From positions 93,432-157,431 of the forward strand of contig CAMXCT020001381.1 of NCBI GenBank assembly GCA_947184155.2: a stretch of 64,000 nucleotides of DNA, in the 5' to 3' direction. This document shows positions 50,222 to 60,848 of this stretch, in pieces (positions within the stretch are counted from its first letter, which is position 1; the number at the start of each line of letters is the position of its first letter). The notes below the pieces were generated by a model. That model saw only the letters and a list, made by a program, of their open reading frames with translations. It did not search any database and was not told the origin of the DNA. Origin of the DNA: Cladocopium goreaui. Taxonomy: Eukaryota > Sar > Dinophyceae > Suessiales > Symbiodiniaceae. The position numbers and the translations under genes are program-made.

Positions 50222-52555
50222 CCACTACTAAATGCTATGACCTAGGTCCCGGAAAGTGAACCAAAAATTTAGTGTGAAATTTCTAGAAACCATTTAGTAG
50301 AGAATCATGATTTTTCAAAAAAAATCAAGTAAACATCTCTAGACCCATGATCCACATTTAGTAGAGAGGTAAAAATGATATGTTAATCATATGATGTCAA
50401 ATGTTGTTTTTTGGGTAAAACCATTTAGTAGAGATGTCAAAAAAAATGTTGCAAAATCACAGGAACCATTTTGTAGAGGTTGCGAAGTAGAGTTCATAAA
50501 ACGGTCACAATGAAATGAGACAAAACTGAAAAACCATTTAGTAGAGATTCCCATTCCGTTGCCCCCGATAGCCGTTTGGCCAATCCATGTCCATCAGGAT
50601 GAATCACGTAAATCCAGATAGTATATGATAATAGATGCTCAAAAACATAAGAAACAAATATAAATTCTAGAATGCCAATGAATATCCAAGATATTCCTGG
50701 GTTGAAGTAAATCAACATGATCGGGTATACCGCGATATGAAACAACAGAAGTTGGACAAAGATAGCATCCTTGCGGTATCCTGCCATGCCGCCTCCAGTC
50801 TAGCCAAGTGCTGCCTCTACTAAATGGATGGTCATGGGATCAGTCTATCTAGAACTGTTTCAAACAAAGCCCTGTTGCATCCTTGTGTGCCCTATTATCC
50901 CTTACGTGCTATGGAACACCATTTTGTAGTCCCAAAATGTCCAAAATCTGTCAAGATTTCCCCTGTCTAGCCAAGTGCTGCCTTGCCTTTTTTGGGGGCG
51001 ATGCCAAATCCCTCGCTTGGGTGTTTCTTGCTCGTCGGGTGCTGCCTTTCGTGTTGGGTTCTTTTGTTGCCTTTTTTGGGGGCGATGCCAAATCCCTCGC
51101 TTGGGTGTTTCTTGCTCGTCGGGTGCTGCCTTTCGTGCTTGGGTTCTTTTTTTGCCTTTTTTGGGGGGCGATGCCAAATCCCTCGCTTGGGTGTTTCTTG
51201 CTCGTCGGGTGCTGCCTTTCGTGTTGGGGTTCTTTTTTGGCCTTTTTTGGGGGCGATGCCAAATCCCTCGCTTGGGTGTTTCTTGCTCGTCGGGTGCTGC
51301 CTACTCCCTCGCTTGGGTGTTTCTTGCTCGTCGGGTGCTTACTAAATGGATGGTCATGGGATCAGTCTATCTAGAACTGTTTGAAACAAAGCCCTGTTGC
51401 ATCCTTGTGAATCCTTGTGTGCCCTATTATCCCTTACGTGCTATGGAACACCATTTTGTAGTCCCAAAATGTCCAAATTCTATCAAGATTTCCCCTGTCT
51501 AGCCAAGTGCTGCCTTGCCTTTTTTGGGGGTGATGCCAAATCCCTCGCTTCGGTGTTTCTTGCTCGTCGGATGCTGCCTTTCGTGCTTGGGTTCTTTTGT
51601 TGCCTTTTTTGGGGGCGATGCCAAATCCCTCGCTTGGGTGTTTCTTGCTCGTCGGGTGCTGCCTTTCGTGTTTGGGTTCTTTTTTGGCCTTTTTTGGGGG
51701 CGATGCCAAATCCCTCGCTTGGGTGTTTCTTGCTGGTCGGGTGCTGCCTTTCGTGCTTGGATTCTTTTGTTGCCTTTTTTGGGGGCGATGCCAAATCCCT
51801 CGCTTGGGTGTTTCTTGCTCGTCGGGTGCTGCCTTTCGTGTTTGGGTTCTTTTTTGGCCTTTTTTGGGGGCGATGCCAAATCCCTCGCTTGGGTGTTTCT
51901 TGCTCGTCGGGTGCTTACTAAATGGATGGTCATGGGATCAGTCTATCTAGAATTGTTTGAAACAAAGCCCTGTTGCATCCTTGTGTGCCCTATTATCCCT
52001 TACGTGCTATGGAACACCATTTTGTAGTCCCAAAATGTCCAAAATCTGTCAAGATTTCCCCTGTCTAGCCAAGTGCTGCCTTGCCTTTTTTTGGGGCGAT
52101 GCCAAATCCCTCGCTTGGGTGTTTCTTGCTCGTCGGGTGCTGCCTTTCGTGTTTGGGTTCTTTTTTGGCCTTTTTTGGGGGCAATGCCAAATCCCTCGCT
52201 TGGGTGTTTCTTGCTCGTCGGGTGCTTACTAAATGGATGGTCATGGGATCAGTCATATGTGTTTCATGTTGTTTTCTCTACTAAATGGACCCCGTGTATT
52301 TCTCTACTAAATGGCTTTGGGGTTTTGGTCGAGTGATGTTGGTCCCGCAATTTGTGCTCAAATGAGTACCTCTACTAAATGGAACAGGGTGTTTGGTCGA
52401 GTCATGGTGGTGTCTTAAGACACTCTGAAAATATATCCAAATTTTGCGCTTCAGCTGAACCAGGGGCCCACATTTAGTAGTGAAATTCGATCATGCATGC
52501 GCATCCATTTAGTAGAACTTGAGGCTATGCAAGCCGTTTCTTCACTACAAAATGG
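50222..52555. repeat. Block of the 14-bp motif CCATTTAGTAGAGA in both orientations
   Basis: Forward copies: 50290, 50354, 50421, 50466 (one change) and 50534. Then inverse copies (TCTCTACTAAATGG or its core): 50815, 51338, 51914, 52225, 52275, 52301 and 52369. Then forward copies at 52470 and 52505, and a degenerate inverse copy at 52541; a partial inverse copy is at 50225. The sequence between copies is unrelated except within the minisatellite. The block separates units B and C. Confidence 0.8.
50987..52210 (+). repeat. 84-86-bp minisatellite in three arrays
   Basis: The unit contains GGGGGCGATGCCAAATCCC, CGCTTGGGTGTTTCTTGC and TCGTCGGGTGCTGCCTTTCG. About four, five and two units occur in arrays at 50987-51325, 51519-51905 and 52079-52210, separated by a 190-bp linker (TACTAAATGGATGGTCATGG through CCAAGTGCTGCC). 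The unit is nearly free of stops in several frames on both strands, which creates long false open frames. Confidence 0.9.
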
Positions 52556-52775
52556 TTGCACAGCCCCACCCCTTAATTGACAGGGGGTTGATCATATAAT
52601 TACTGTTTGCATGCTACAATATGATTGTGTCATGCTCGCTCGTGTCAACAGTGTATGTCATGATATGTCATGTATATGTGTTTTTTTAGTGTGTGTATAA
52701 TTAAACCTAAAGTATATCACACAACACGCAATGATCCACAGATCTGTCCGGAGTCCGCATTCTTTCACAATAATT

Positions 52776-52886
52776 TGTCCACCAGCTCAGGCGCTGCCTG
52801 CCGGCCACGTGCCCCTGGCTCGACTCCTCCGGCTCACTCCGGAAGATCGAACCTTCCCTGCGCCAGTGAAGGCTGGGAGAGTTGGA
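52776..52886 (+). CDS. ZU5-like N-terminal exon, unit C
   Basis: The frame reads PPAQALPAGHVPLARLLRLT, then PEDRTFPAPVKAGRVG. ZU5 domains have a segment of the form 'P-x-G-x-x-F-x-x-P-V' before their later strands, and LTPEDRTFPAPVKA fits it. The same frame is kept in unit B (38134-38258) with substitutions only, which supports translation. Exon borders are approximate. It would be joined to the frame at 53200. Confidence 0.4.
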
Positions 52887-53199
52887 CATGAGTGTGACAT
52901 GTCCCGACCGCCTGATCTTTTTGGGTCGAAAAAAAAGTGATCCACGGAGATGTCCAAGGTTAGGACCCGTGCCAGACGACTCCTTACCTGCAGCTGTTTT
53001 CGTCTTTCTGACTGGGGTTTCTGGTAGCTGTGCAGAGCAAACCATCATAGTTCTTGAACATTCTTGGAGACGTCAGATATAAATCTTACTGCGATTCTTG
53101 TTGGTGGAAAATGCATGTATGTCTGAGCCCAACGTGGTTTGCTACTTCCTGCTGAGACTCGGTTTGTCTTGAGACACATGACCCATAGACCCCCGGCCA

Positions 53200-53829
53200 A
53201 TGAAAGTGTCAGACATCTGTCAGGTCCAAGTCCCAACGTGTGCTGGCGCCGAAACTTTGTGGAGGTCATCCACAGCTGGATGGGAGCAAGTAGAAACTGC
53301 CACTTTTGAGGAGACCAGAGCAACGGTGACGGTGGACCACTTCTGTGAGTTTGTTGTCACTGGAAAGCCTCATCCACTCAAAGGCCTCGGTTTCTTGCAC
53401 GCGCAGGGTGAGAATGCGCAGGTGATCATAATGCACACTGGCTGCGAGTCCTGCGAAAGAAGCTTAGAAGTGCTTTGCTCGGACCCAGATAGCCTGCAAC
53501 CTCTGCGAAGATGTTCTCCCAACCTTCAGCTGGGAACCTTTCGCAATGATGAAGCCCTCGAAATCAAACAACCTGGTCGAACATCAAAAATGAAGATCCG
53601 ATTTCACCGGATGCCATTGGTGTCACCGGAGCTGGACGCCCAGTCGCGGCAACACTTTGATGTGGAGATCGAGGACAAGAACCACTGCTTTAAGATCCGG
53701 CCAGAAGAGGCGACAGCTGCAACAGCTGCAACAGCTTCAAGATCTGTTGGGCCACATGCTGCTAGCTCTGCACAGGCGTTGCTGGAAATGGTGTTGTTTT
53801 GTTGGACCATGCTTAGGAAACATGACTGA
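53200..53829 (+). CDS. ZU5 (end) - UPA module with HFC motif, unit C
   Basis: A 209-residue frame. Residues 27-54 (GWEQVETATFEETRATVTVD, then HFCEFVVTG) match the last strands of a ZU5 domain, which typically ends in a V-x-V-x-H-F-S pattern. The following 120 residues, with VIIMHTGCESCERSLEVL, LGTFRNDEALEIKQ, SRQHFDVEIED and NHCFKIRPEE, resemble the UPA domain that follows ZU5 in PIDD1, UNC5 and ankyrins. In PIDD1 and in NLRP1/CARD8 (FIIND) self-cleavage takes place before the Ser of an F-S pair at this position; here the pair is Phe48-Cys49 (codons 53341-53346), and Cys can also act as nucleophile. The end (TAATAATA-like Ala/Thr-rich stretch, hydrophobic tail) may be intron read-through. Absent in units A and B. 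Confidence 0.55.
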   Translation: MKVSDICQVQVPTCAGAETLWRSSTAGWEQVETATFEETRATVTVDHFCEFVVTGKPHPLKGLGFLHAQGENAQVIIMHTGCESCERSLEVLCSDPDSLQPLRRCSPNLQLGTFRNDEALEIKQPGRTSKMKIRFHRMPLVSPELDAQSRQHFDVEIEDKNHCFKIRPEEATAATAATASRSVGPHAASSAQALLEMVLFCWTMLRKHD

Positions 53830-54495
53830 TTGATACTGATTGGGGATATTCAAACTCCAAGTCGAGTCCATTCAGCGAATCCTTCAAGATCCGCTCGAAA
53901 TGGTGCCTCTTCTGATTGCAACCTTCAGATCCATCCATCTCCAGATCCATCTCGCTGTGCAATACGTGTGCCGTGCCAGGCATCGTCAGCTGCCTCGACT
54001 GACATGCGATCGGTGGGGAACTCAGGATCTTGGGGATGGATCAAATCTAATTGTCATATGTTTGGGGGGATGAAAATCAATCAACACCAGCTAGTTTGGT
54101 GCGAACTGACCCATAACATCCCATAACCACATTGTCCCTCGAAAACAATTTCCGTATTCAAACAAGGACTGCAATCTTGTTTCGGATCACTCCATTGATT
54201 CAGGATTTTGGGTACTTGTGGGCATTGCACTTGTTTGTCTTTACCCACCATTCGAAACCTCAGTGTGTTTATGGCTGACGCTTTGGAAGCTGCTCTGCCA
54301 GTTCTTAGGCGGCGGCGTCACAGCAAGGACACTTGTTGTTGAGCGGACGCTTCAACAGTAATGAGATCCTTGCCTCAAAACACAATTTTGATGTGATTCA
54401 ATGTGTGGTTTTGGTGGATCGAATGTGCTTTGAACAGGTGCGCCAGTGTGACCTATAGTCAAGATGTCCAACGCTTCGTGGGGTTGGTGACTAAG

Positions 54496-54922
54496 GATTA
54501 TTGAGTATATGAAGGCAGTGAAGAAGCAGCTGGAAGCTCGAAACGTACCGGTTTTTATGGTTGAAGCAACGGTCGGCCAAAGTTTTGCTGACCTGACACG
54601 GATAGGACTGGGCCGTGCCAAAGGCATGGTAACATTTTGCACGTCGGAATATGGGGCATACACTGGTGTAGGATATGAAACTTTCCATGAGCTTGAATTT
54701 GCTCATGACCACCGGTTGCCCTTGTTTCCGATTAGGCTCTGCGAGCAGTGGCCACCAGCGCCGCAGAACAACGAACGAGGCATCTACCAGAATCAATTGG
54801 TGTTCAAGAATGGCCTCGTGTACATAGATGATCGGCAGATGAATAAGGCCCAACGCGTTGCTGACCAGATTGCTGAATCTGTTGCACGAATGGGCATCTT
54901 CGAAACTAAGCTGCAGCTTTAA
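54496..54922 (+). CDS. TIR-domain exon, copy C (terminal exon)
   Basis: Same structure as copy A: AG acceptor (54494-54495), then EYMKAVKKQLEARNVPVFMV, GQSFAD, VTFCTSEYGA, YETFHELEFAHDHRLPLFPI. The candidate catalytic Glu is residue 61 from the ATG at 54509. It ends GIFETKLQL and TAA (54920-54922), a different C-terminal tail from copies A (HMRLFPS) and B (RIGIFSS). It lies 0.67 kb downstream of the ZU5-UPA frame on the same strand, so a ZU5-UPA-TIR transcript is plausible. The first TIR strand and its exon were not found. Confidence 0.7.
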
Positions 54923-56364
54923 AGATTGCGGGAGCATGCCGTGGGAAATCAATGCGGAGTGTTGGTGCATGTCCTGGCTGGAATGTTATCAATGTCTTTG
55001 GTAGGCAGCTGTACAGTAAGAACACCCGAAAGTACCCAGGTGCCCTCAGGTAAACCAATATGGCAGGCCCGCAAGATGCAAATTCTTGATTCTTGAGGAA
55101 CAAAGATTTCCATTCATTCTATGGCTTTATATAACTGTTTGATATTGTTTGCTCGTTGGGTGATGGAAAGTGAAGTCATAGACGATCGGTGGAAGTTGTC
55201 CTCCACTCAGCCAATGCCTTGTCAAGGAATTTGTCAAGGCTTTGCAGCTTTGGACGGATGCTCCTTTTGTCACTATGTCACTATGTCACTATCAACATTT
55301 CAATGGATGACACTGACACTGAACACACCTTACATGTCGACTTTCCCGTGCTTATACCTTTGCACAGCGCAGTTTGCAGCTCCAGTCGCGGACCATTTCG
55401 GAAGAAAACTGTTCTGCATCCGACATTGCTTCATGGTGAAGGCATCACAGTGAGAGAACAAGCACATTTTCAGAGTGCCTGCAATAGGTTTTCACCAGTC
55501 ACACATCATGGGCATGGGATTATAAAATACTACTGTATAAATTGAAACTTAAAACCCATGATAGAAAGCCAATTCGAGCGGTGCCCATCCATTGATCCCA
55601 AAGATTTTCATAATTTTGATGCTCATCATGGTACTTTTTCGCAACATATAGCGACGCATTTGGCCGATCTCTGGGGATGTCCAGGGCCTCCGGGGTGAAC
55701 GCAGTGAACGCCTCAGCCGGATCTGCATCAGATTTTTCTCCGGCAGCGAACAGACTTTGTAAATGGAAGTCTACATATTTCTGGAATTTTCTAGAATTTT
55801 TGCAGATTTAATGGTGAGATATGGATCGATATGGTGAAATATAGTTTTCATGTTTTATCTTCGCTGGTGGGTGTAAGGTTTCATAGTAGCTGGTAGCTGC
55901 TTGAATGTCTGAAGCAATTTATATTGAATCTAAAACTGAACGTGCTGGCCGCATTCCTTCAGGCTGACACCCGAAAAGGCATCAGATCTCCCTAAAGGAC
56001 TCGAGTTTGGAGGTAAGGGAGGAAACGGTGTCATCCCCCGAGAAGTTCTGCCATTGGTTTGGGCCTATCCCAGCTTTGAACATACACGAAGCACCTCCGT
56101 GGAGACCCATGAAACTCGAGGTGATACAGGTGTAGCCGCTGGCCCTCCGGCTAGCTAACAACCAAGAGGTTGAGGTGATTGAAACCAAGTCTGATACCTA
56201 TCGACAAAGAATTATTAGTTGAGTCAACTTTTTAACTGTTTCATTGTGTACTATGATTATTAGTTGATACTATAGTTGTCAATATTCATTGATAAGATTC
56301 ATATAGTTTATTGCCTCATGTTCCATACATTTCCATAGCGTTTCTCGTGTTTTTCTTTCCGTTG
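54923..56364. other. Noncoding part of unit C
   Basis: Partly aligned with 11500-11910 of unit A (TTTTCACCAGTCACACAT blocks). No gene called. Confidence 0.45.
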
Positions 56365-57734
56365 TATCACCAGGAACTCTGGCATCGCAGCAGCATGGCC
56401 TCCAGCGGCTCGGCTTACCCGGAGGCGGGGCACCGGAGAGGCGATTTGGGAACAAAACGTGTAAGGAAACGATAACATGGGTACTATTGAAATGAGAATA
56501 AATATTTGGATAGATATGATTGTTTTTTTCAATTATCCATGATATACATGGAGTATCCTCATTTTTCAATTATCATCTACAGCATATTTCAGGTATATAC
56601 GGTTATATACGGCATACCCCCAGTCTGTATAAGTTGTATTAAGAAAAAACACATAGTGAAGCTGATGCGGGGAATCCATTTTTATTGTGGGAAGTTATGA
56701 TGGAGGCTCATCATGACACTGCTCCAATGGGCTTTTCGTAGATCTCTATATTGGTACTGTTTTTTTGCATCTGGTGTATGCGCTTGTTCCAGATCCATCT
56801 TGGTCTTTCATGGACGCGATATGACGTGATATCGGTCTCAGCTGCCAGGCTGTTGGTTGCAGCTGTTGGTTGCAGCTGTTGCAAAGTTCACGGCAATTCA
56901 CGAGGAGAATTTGTGGGAGACAGGCCCCCGCAGCTGATTCCAGCAACTCATCTCTTACGGATTTATGGTTGTCAGCAGAATGTGTCAGCAACAGTCGTTG
57001 TTGGCAAATCTAGCCATGTTTTTTTTTGCATCGAAAATAGTTGGTTTTCATCACCTGGGTATAGAAAATCGATCCCAGCATTTCCCGCCATGAGTTTCAA
57101 ATCATGTGCCACGTCGCTGCACGAACTTTGGACGCCTTTGCTAGGCCGAAGCTGCTGTGCCAATAGACCCTGAGGTGCCAATGTTTGGGGTGTCGAGATA
57201 TCACCAGGAACTCTGGCATGGCAGCATGGCCTCCAGCGGTTCGGCTTACCCGGAGGCGGGGCACCGGAGAGGCGATTTGGGAACAAAACGTGTAAGGAAA
57301 CGATAACATGGGTACTATTGAAATGAGAATAAATATTTGGCTGGATAGATATGATTGTTTTTTCAATTATCCATGATATACATGGAGTATCCTCATTTTT
57401 CAATTATCACCTACAGCATATTTCAGGTATATACGGTATACCCCCAGTTTGTATAAGTTGTATTAAGAAAAAACACATAGTGAAGCTGATGCGGGAAATC
57501 CATTTTTATTGTGGGAAGTTACGATGGAGGCTCATCATGACACTGCTCTAATGGGCTTTTCATTGATCTCTATATTGGTACTGTTTTTTTGCATCCGGTG
57601 TATGCGCTTGTTCCAGACCCATCTTGGTCTTTCATGGACGCGATATGACGTGATATCGGTCTCAGCTGCCAGGCTGCTGGTTGCAGCTGTTGGTTGCAGC
57701 TGTTGCAAAGTTCACGGCAATTCACGAGGAGAAT
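56365..57734 (+). repeat. 834-bp tandem duplication
   Basis: TATCACCAGGAACTCTGGCAT starts copy 1 at 56365 and copy 2 at 57199. They are nearly identical over about 535 bp. Copy 2 is then interrupted at 57734 by an insertion and resumes at 58501 (TGTGGGAGACAGGCCCCCGC, also at 56920). No gene is recognised in either copy. Confidence 0.85.
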
Positions 57735-58500
57735 CATCCTCGTATGGTGTACCTCAAGAGAATGAGGGGGCAGGACCCCATAAAAAAAATCAAGCAAATC
57801 TGAAATAAAATGGGGTCAGACCCCAGCATATTTTTTTGTGGGTGCATTTTATTTTTTGAGGGGCCCAACCCATCAAGTTAACTGACAGAGATAGCATGAT
57901 ATAGCAAAGATGCACAGCTGTGAACGGTCTGATCATTCTGCGAAACCTTCCAGAGATTTGGAATCACTTGGACATCATGGAACATATGAATTCATTCAAA
58001 TAAATAGATTATGATATTGTAATCTATCTCATCAACAACTCATAAAAATCACAAGACTAAAATACATAAATTTTACATGACTAAAAGTGTTATAAGATGT
58101 TATAAGATGCTAAATTGCAAAAAGGAAAGTAACTTTTGAAAAAAACATAGATATGAAACAAAATGACAAAAAAAGATGAAATGATCAAGAGTAAGAACGA
58201 TAATCCTAATGTATAACAAAAATGCTAGAGATGAACCCAATGAAAAATATAATAAAATGCAGGGGCCTAAGAACAACATGCCAATAAAATGAGAGGGCAT
58301 AAGGTAAGATTGGAAAATCCAAGCAAAATACAATGGACAGGTACCAAAAGAATATGCCGTCGGCCCCCCCCCCACCTGGCAACTGTTGGACGTCAGGCCC
58401 CGGTATTTTTTTATTTCGTAATATCGATTGTTATATTTCCTTAGATCGTTGACATACATTTGTACAGCACAATATGCGTAATCATTACAGTTTCAGAAGC
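57735..58500. mobile_element. 766-bp AT-rich insertion in duplication copy 2
   Basis: Defined by comparison with copy 1, which reads continuously through the site (GAGGAGAATTTGTGGGAGAC). It has a perfect palindrome TGGGGTC-A-GACCCCA (57811-57825) near its left end. No inverted ends or clear target duplication are visible. A 119-codon minus-strand frame (58100-58459) is hydrophobic and AT-rich without a domain. Confidence 0.5.
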
Positions 58501-59130
58501 TGTGGGAGACAGGCCCCCGCAGCTGATTCCAGCAACTCATCTCTTGCGGATTTGTGGTTGTAATCTAGCCATGTTTTTATTGGGCACCCAAAATAGTTGG
58601 TGTTTATCACCCAGTGGGGATAGACGATTTGGTTTCACCGTTTCATCATTGTGGGCAAACTTGCCATGATCCAATAGATCGGTTCAGCAAGCAGGGTCTG
58701 TTTGAAATTTCGAGTTTGGGGCGACGTCCTGTTCAAACAGTTCTGGACGGGTATCTTAGAACTTTGCAAAACAATCTCTGCGAAACAGTTGGCATTCTTG
58801 CGTGTCAAGGCAAAAAACTGTCAAGACCTGAGATTGTTGAATTCGCTCAAAGGACTAAAGGTAGCTTTCTGTTGAGTCAACTTTATTTTCCTTAACTTTT
58901 CCTGTTGAGGGTTCTATGATATTGGAAATCTTGCGCCTCGAGATCTGCTTTGCCATCCTCATCCCCAGGCTGGAAAAAGAACAAAATCCATGCAGTGCTG
59001 GAGGTTTCATGATGGTTCTTTATTTCAGGCTTTCCCGTCCTGGATGGGCTAGCTATCTGGGTATGCCTGTTAACGAGCCGTGCCCCTTCCAGCAGCTCCC
59101 ACAAGGGGTTGGGCTCGTGTCATGCCCGAG
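58501..59130. other. Inter-exon sequence, unit C
   Basis: Contains the degraded hydrophobic-exon copy (about 58620-58690) and the conserved segment 58918-59000. Confidence 0.4.
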
Positions 59131-59229
59131 GCGAGCACATCCATCAGGCGGCCGAGGAGGGCAACGTGGGTGCCGTGAGGCACTTCCTCCGCGTCGACCC
59201 CGAGAGCCTGGAGAGGAAGGATTACATGG
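59131..59229 (+). CDS. ANK1: N-terminal ankyrin-repeat exon, copy C
   Basis: 99 nt in phase 1-1. Encodes EHIHQAAEEGNVGAVRHFLR and VDPESLERKDYM. AG at 59129-59130; donor G^GCCGCAGCC. One codon shorter than copies A and B at its 3' end. Confidence 0.6.
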
Positions 59230-60749
59230 GCCGCAGCCTCGGAACCAAAGCTGGAAGCTACGAAGCAGATCCACGCCTTCCATAAGCTTGGTATGTTTTG
59301 GTCAAGCGGTCACTCTCGGTAAGGAGAGTGCTCCAATAGGCCGACTTGGGTCCTGACATGTCCTGAGTGTGTGGCACCACCAAATTGCTGTGGAGGAGGC
59401 ACTTGAGGGTCCAAGACAGACTTTCATTTTGCTACCCGCTGCTACCCTCGAATCCTATGAACCAGGTTGCGGACTGTAGAGAGTCTTGTCCGGTTATGTT
59501 GCTTGTCTTTCTTTTGCCAGATGGTGTTTGATGGTTAAGCCATCCCTCGCACAGAATCGACTTGGTCGGCCACCAACAGAAGTGCCAATCCCATCTAATC
59601 CCACACAAATCTTCTGCCACATGCTTTGGAACTCTGTTAAGCGCCTGTCTTCAAGCCTATACTTTTCAAAAATCCCAGGCCTAGTCTCAGTGCTTTTGGC
59701 ACACAGGCAACTCGACCACAACCATGCAGTTGAAGAACAAAAGCAGAATTTTATCCAATTGCAGTTTTCAGACTTCTAGGGTGTCAAATCAAAACTGGCT
59801 ACATTTGTGCCATGATCGGCTCTGGTTTTCGGGTGATGTTGGCGTTTTCAGTCACCTAGCATCCACAACAACTTGAAAAGGGTTTCTGAGCTCACCGGGA
59901 CACAATCCTTCCCAACCCCTAGTCACAGTTTCTTCATCGGCAACAGCTCGCTCCTCTCCTTGTGTTTCTCCTGGCATTCTTTTGTCAGATAGTGTGCGGT
60001 GGGTTTCAATCCTTCTGAGTGAAAGCTGATATTGATGGATATGTTCGGACTCTCAAGTCTAGCACAATAGACTCCAAATACCTTTGTCTTCAAACCTATA
60101 CCAATCAGATAGATAGTTTCAACCCTGCACCAACCTTCCTTTTCACTGTATAGTGGACAGTGAAATGTTTCCCTTGGCAGAAATACTTGTCCAATGACTT
60201 TCATGCCTGCCACCAAGCCGCACCTCGCATTGTGTTTCAACCCCGCGCCTTCCCACCTCACAGCTCTTGCGTTTATCCTGGCATTCTTTTGTCAGACATG
60301 TCCTGATTTCACTGCACTTGTATAGTCCATATTTATTCATGAATTAATTTTTAGACACGTGACACATGATGTTGAGAAAGTCAGGTGCAACTGCTGGTAA
60401 GATTTAAACAACACGATAGAGCAAGAACATATGTTGCGATGATTGCTCCTCTTGTTTTTCGCCATGCCTCACACTAAAAGATACAAAAAGTATCAGCTTG
60501 GCGGATCTTCTATTTATGACCTATCCGCAGATTTTGCCCAACCACCTGGAGAAACAGCTTTGTTTTGCGATGATTGCTCTCGTTTTCTCCCCAATGCCTC
60601 ACACCAAGAGTATCGGCTGGCAGATCTATCTATGACCTATCCACATTTTTTTGCCCAAACACCCGGAGAAACATCCCATTTGCTACGCTTTGTTTCTCGA
60701 CGGCAGCCGCAGCTGCTGGTCCTTCCGCATCACATCCTCAGCGCCCGAG
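59230..60749. other. Intron-like, with the second empty retrotransposon site
   Basis: TGCCAATCCCATCTAATCCC at 59583-59602 is the unoccupied form of the site split at 14220/24668 in unit A. Confidence 0.55.
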
Positions 60750-60848
60750 GCCGGACGGCGCTGCATTGGGCGGCTGAGGAAGGCCATGCCGCCGTGGTGG
60801 AGCAGCTGATCTCTGCGGGGGCCACGGTGGATGCGGCCGGTTGGAATG
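60750..60848 (+). CDS. Internal ankyrin-repeat exon, unit C copy 1
   Basis: 99 nt in phase 1-1. Encodes RTALHWAAEEGHAAVVEQL and ISAGATVDAAGWN. Sequence and encoded protein are almost identical to copy 2 (61865). An open frame runs through from 60443, but that upstream frame is not conserved in other units. Confidence 0.62.

Noticed and set aside
50883-52336. Long plus- and minus-strand open frames rich in FFGGDAKSLAWVFLARRV-type repeats
   Set aside because: They follow the 84-86-bp minisatellite in every frame and on both strands; no single frame is favoured.
58100-58459. Hydrophobic 119-codon minus-strand frame
   Set aside because: AT-rich insertion sequence; phenylalanine- and leucine-rich composition follows from base content and no domain is seen.
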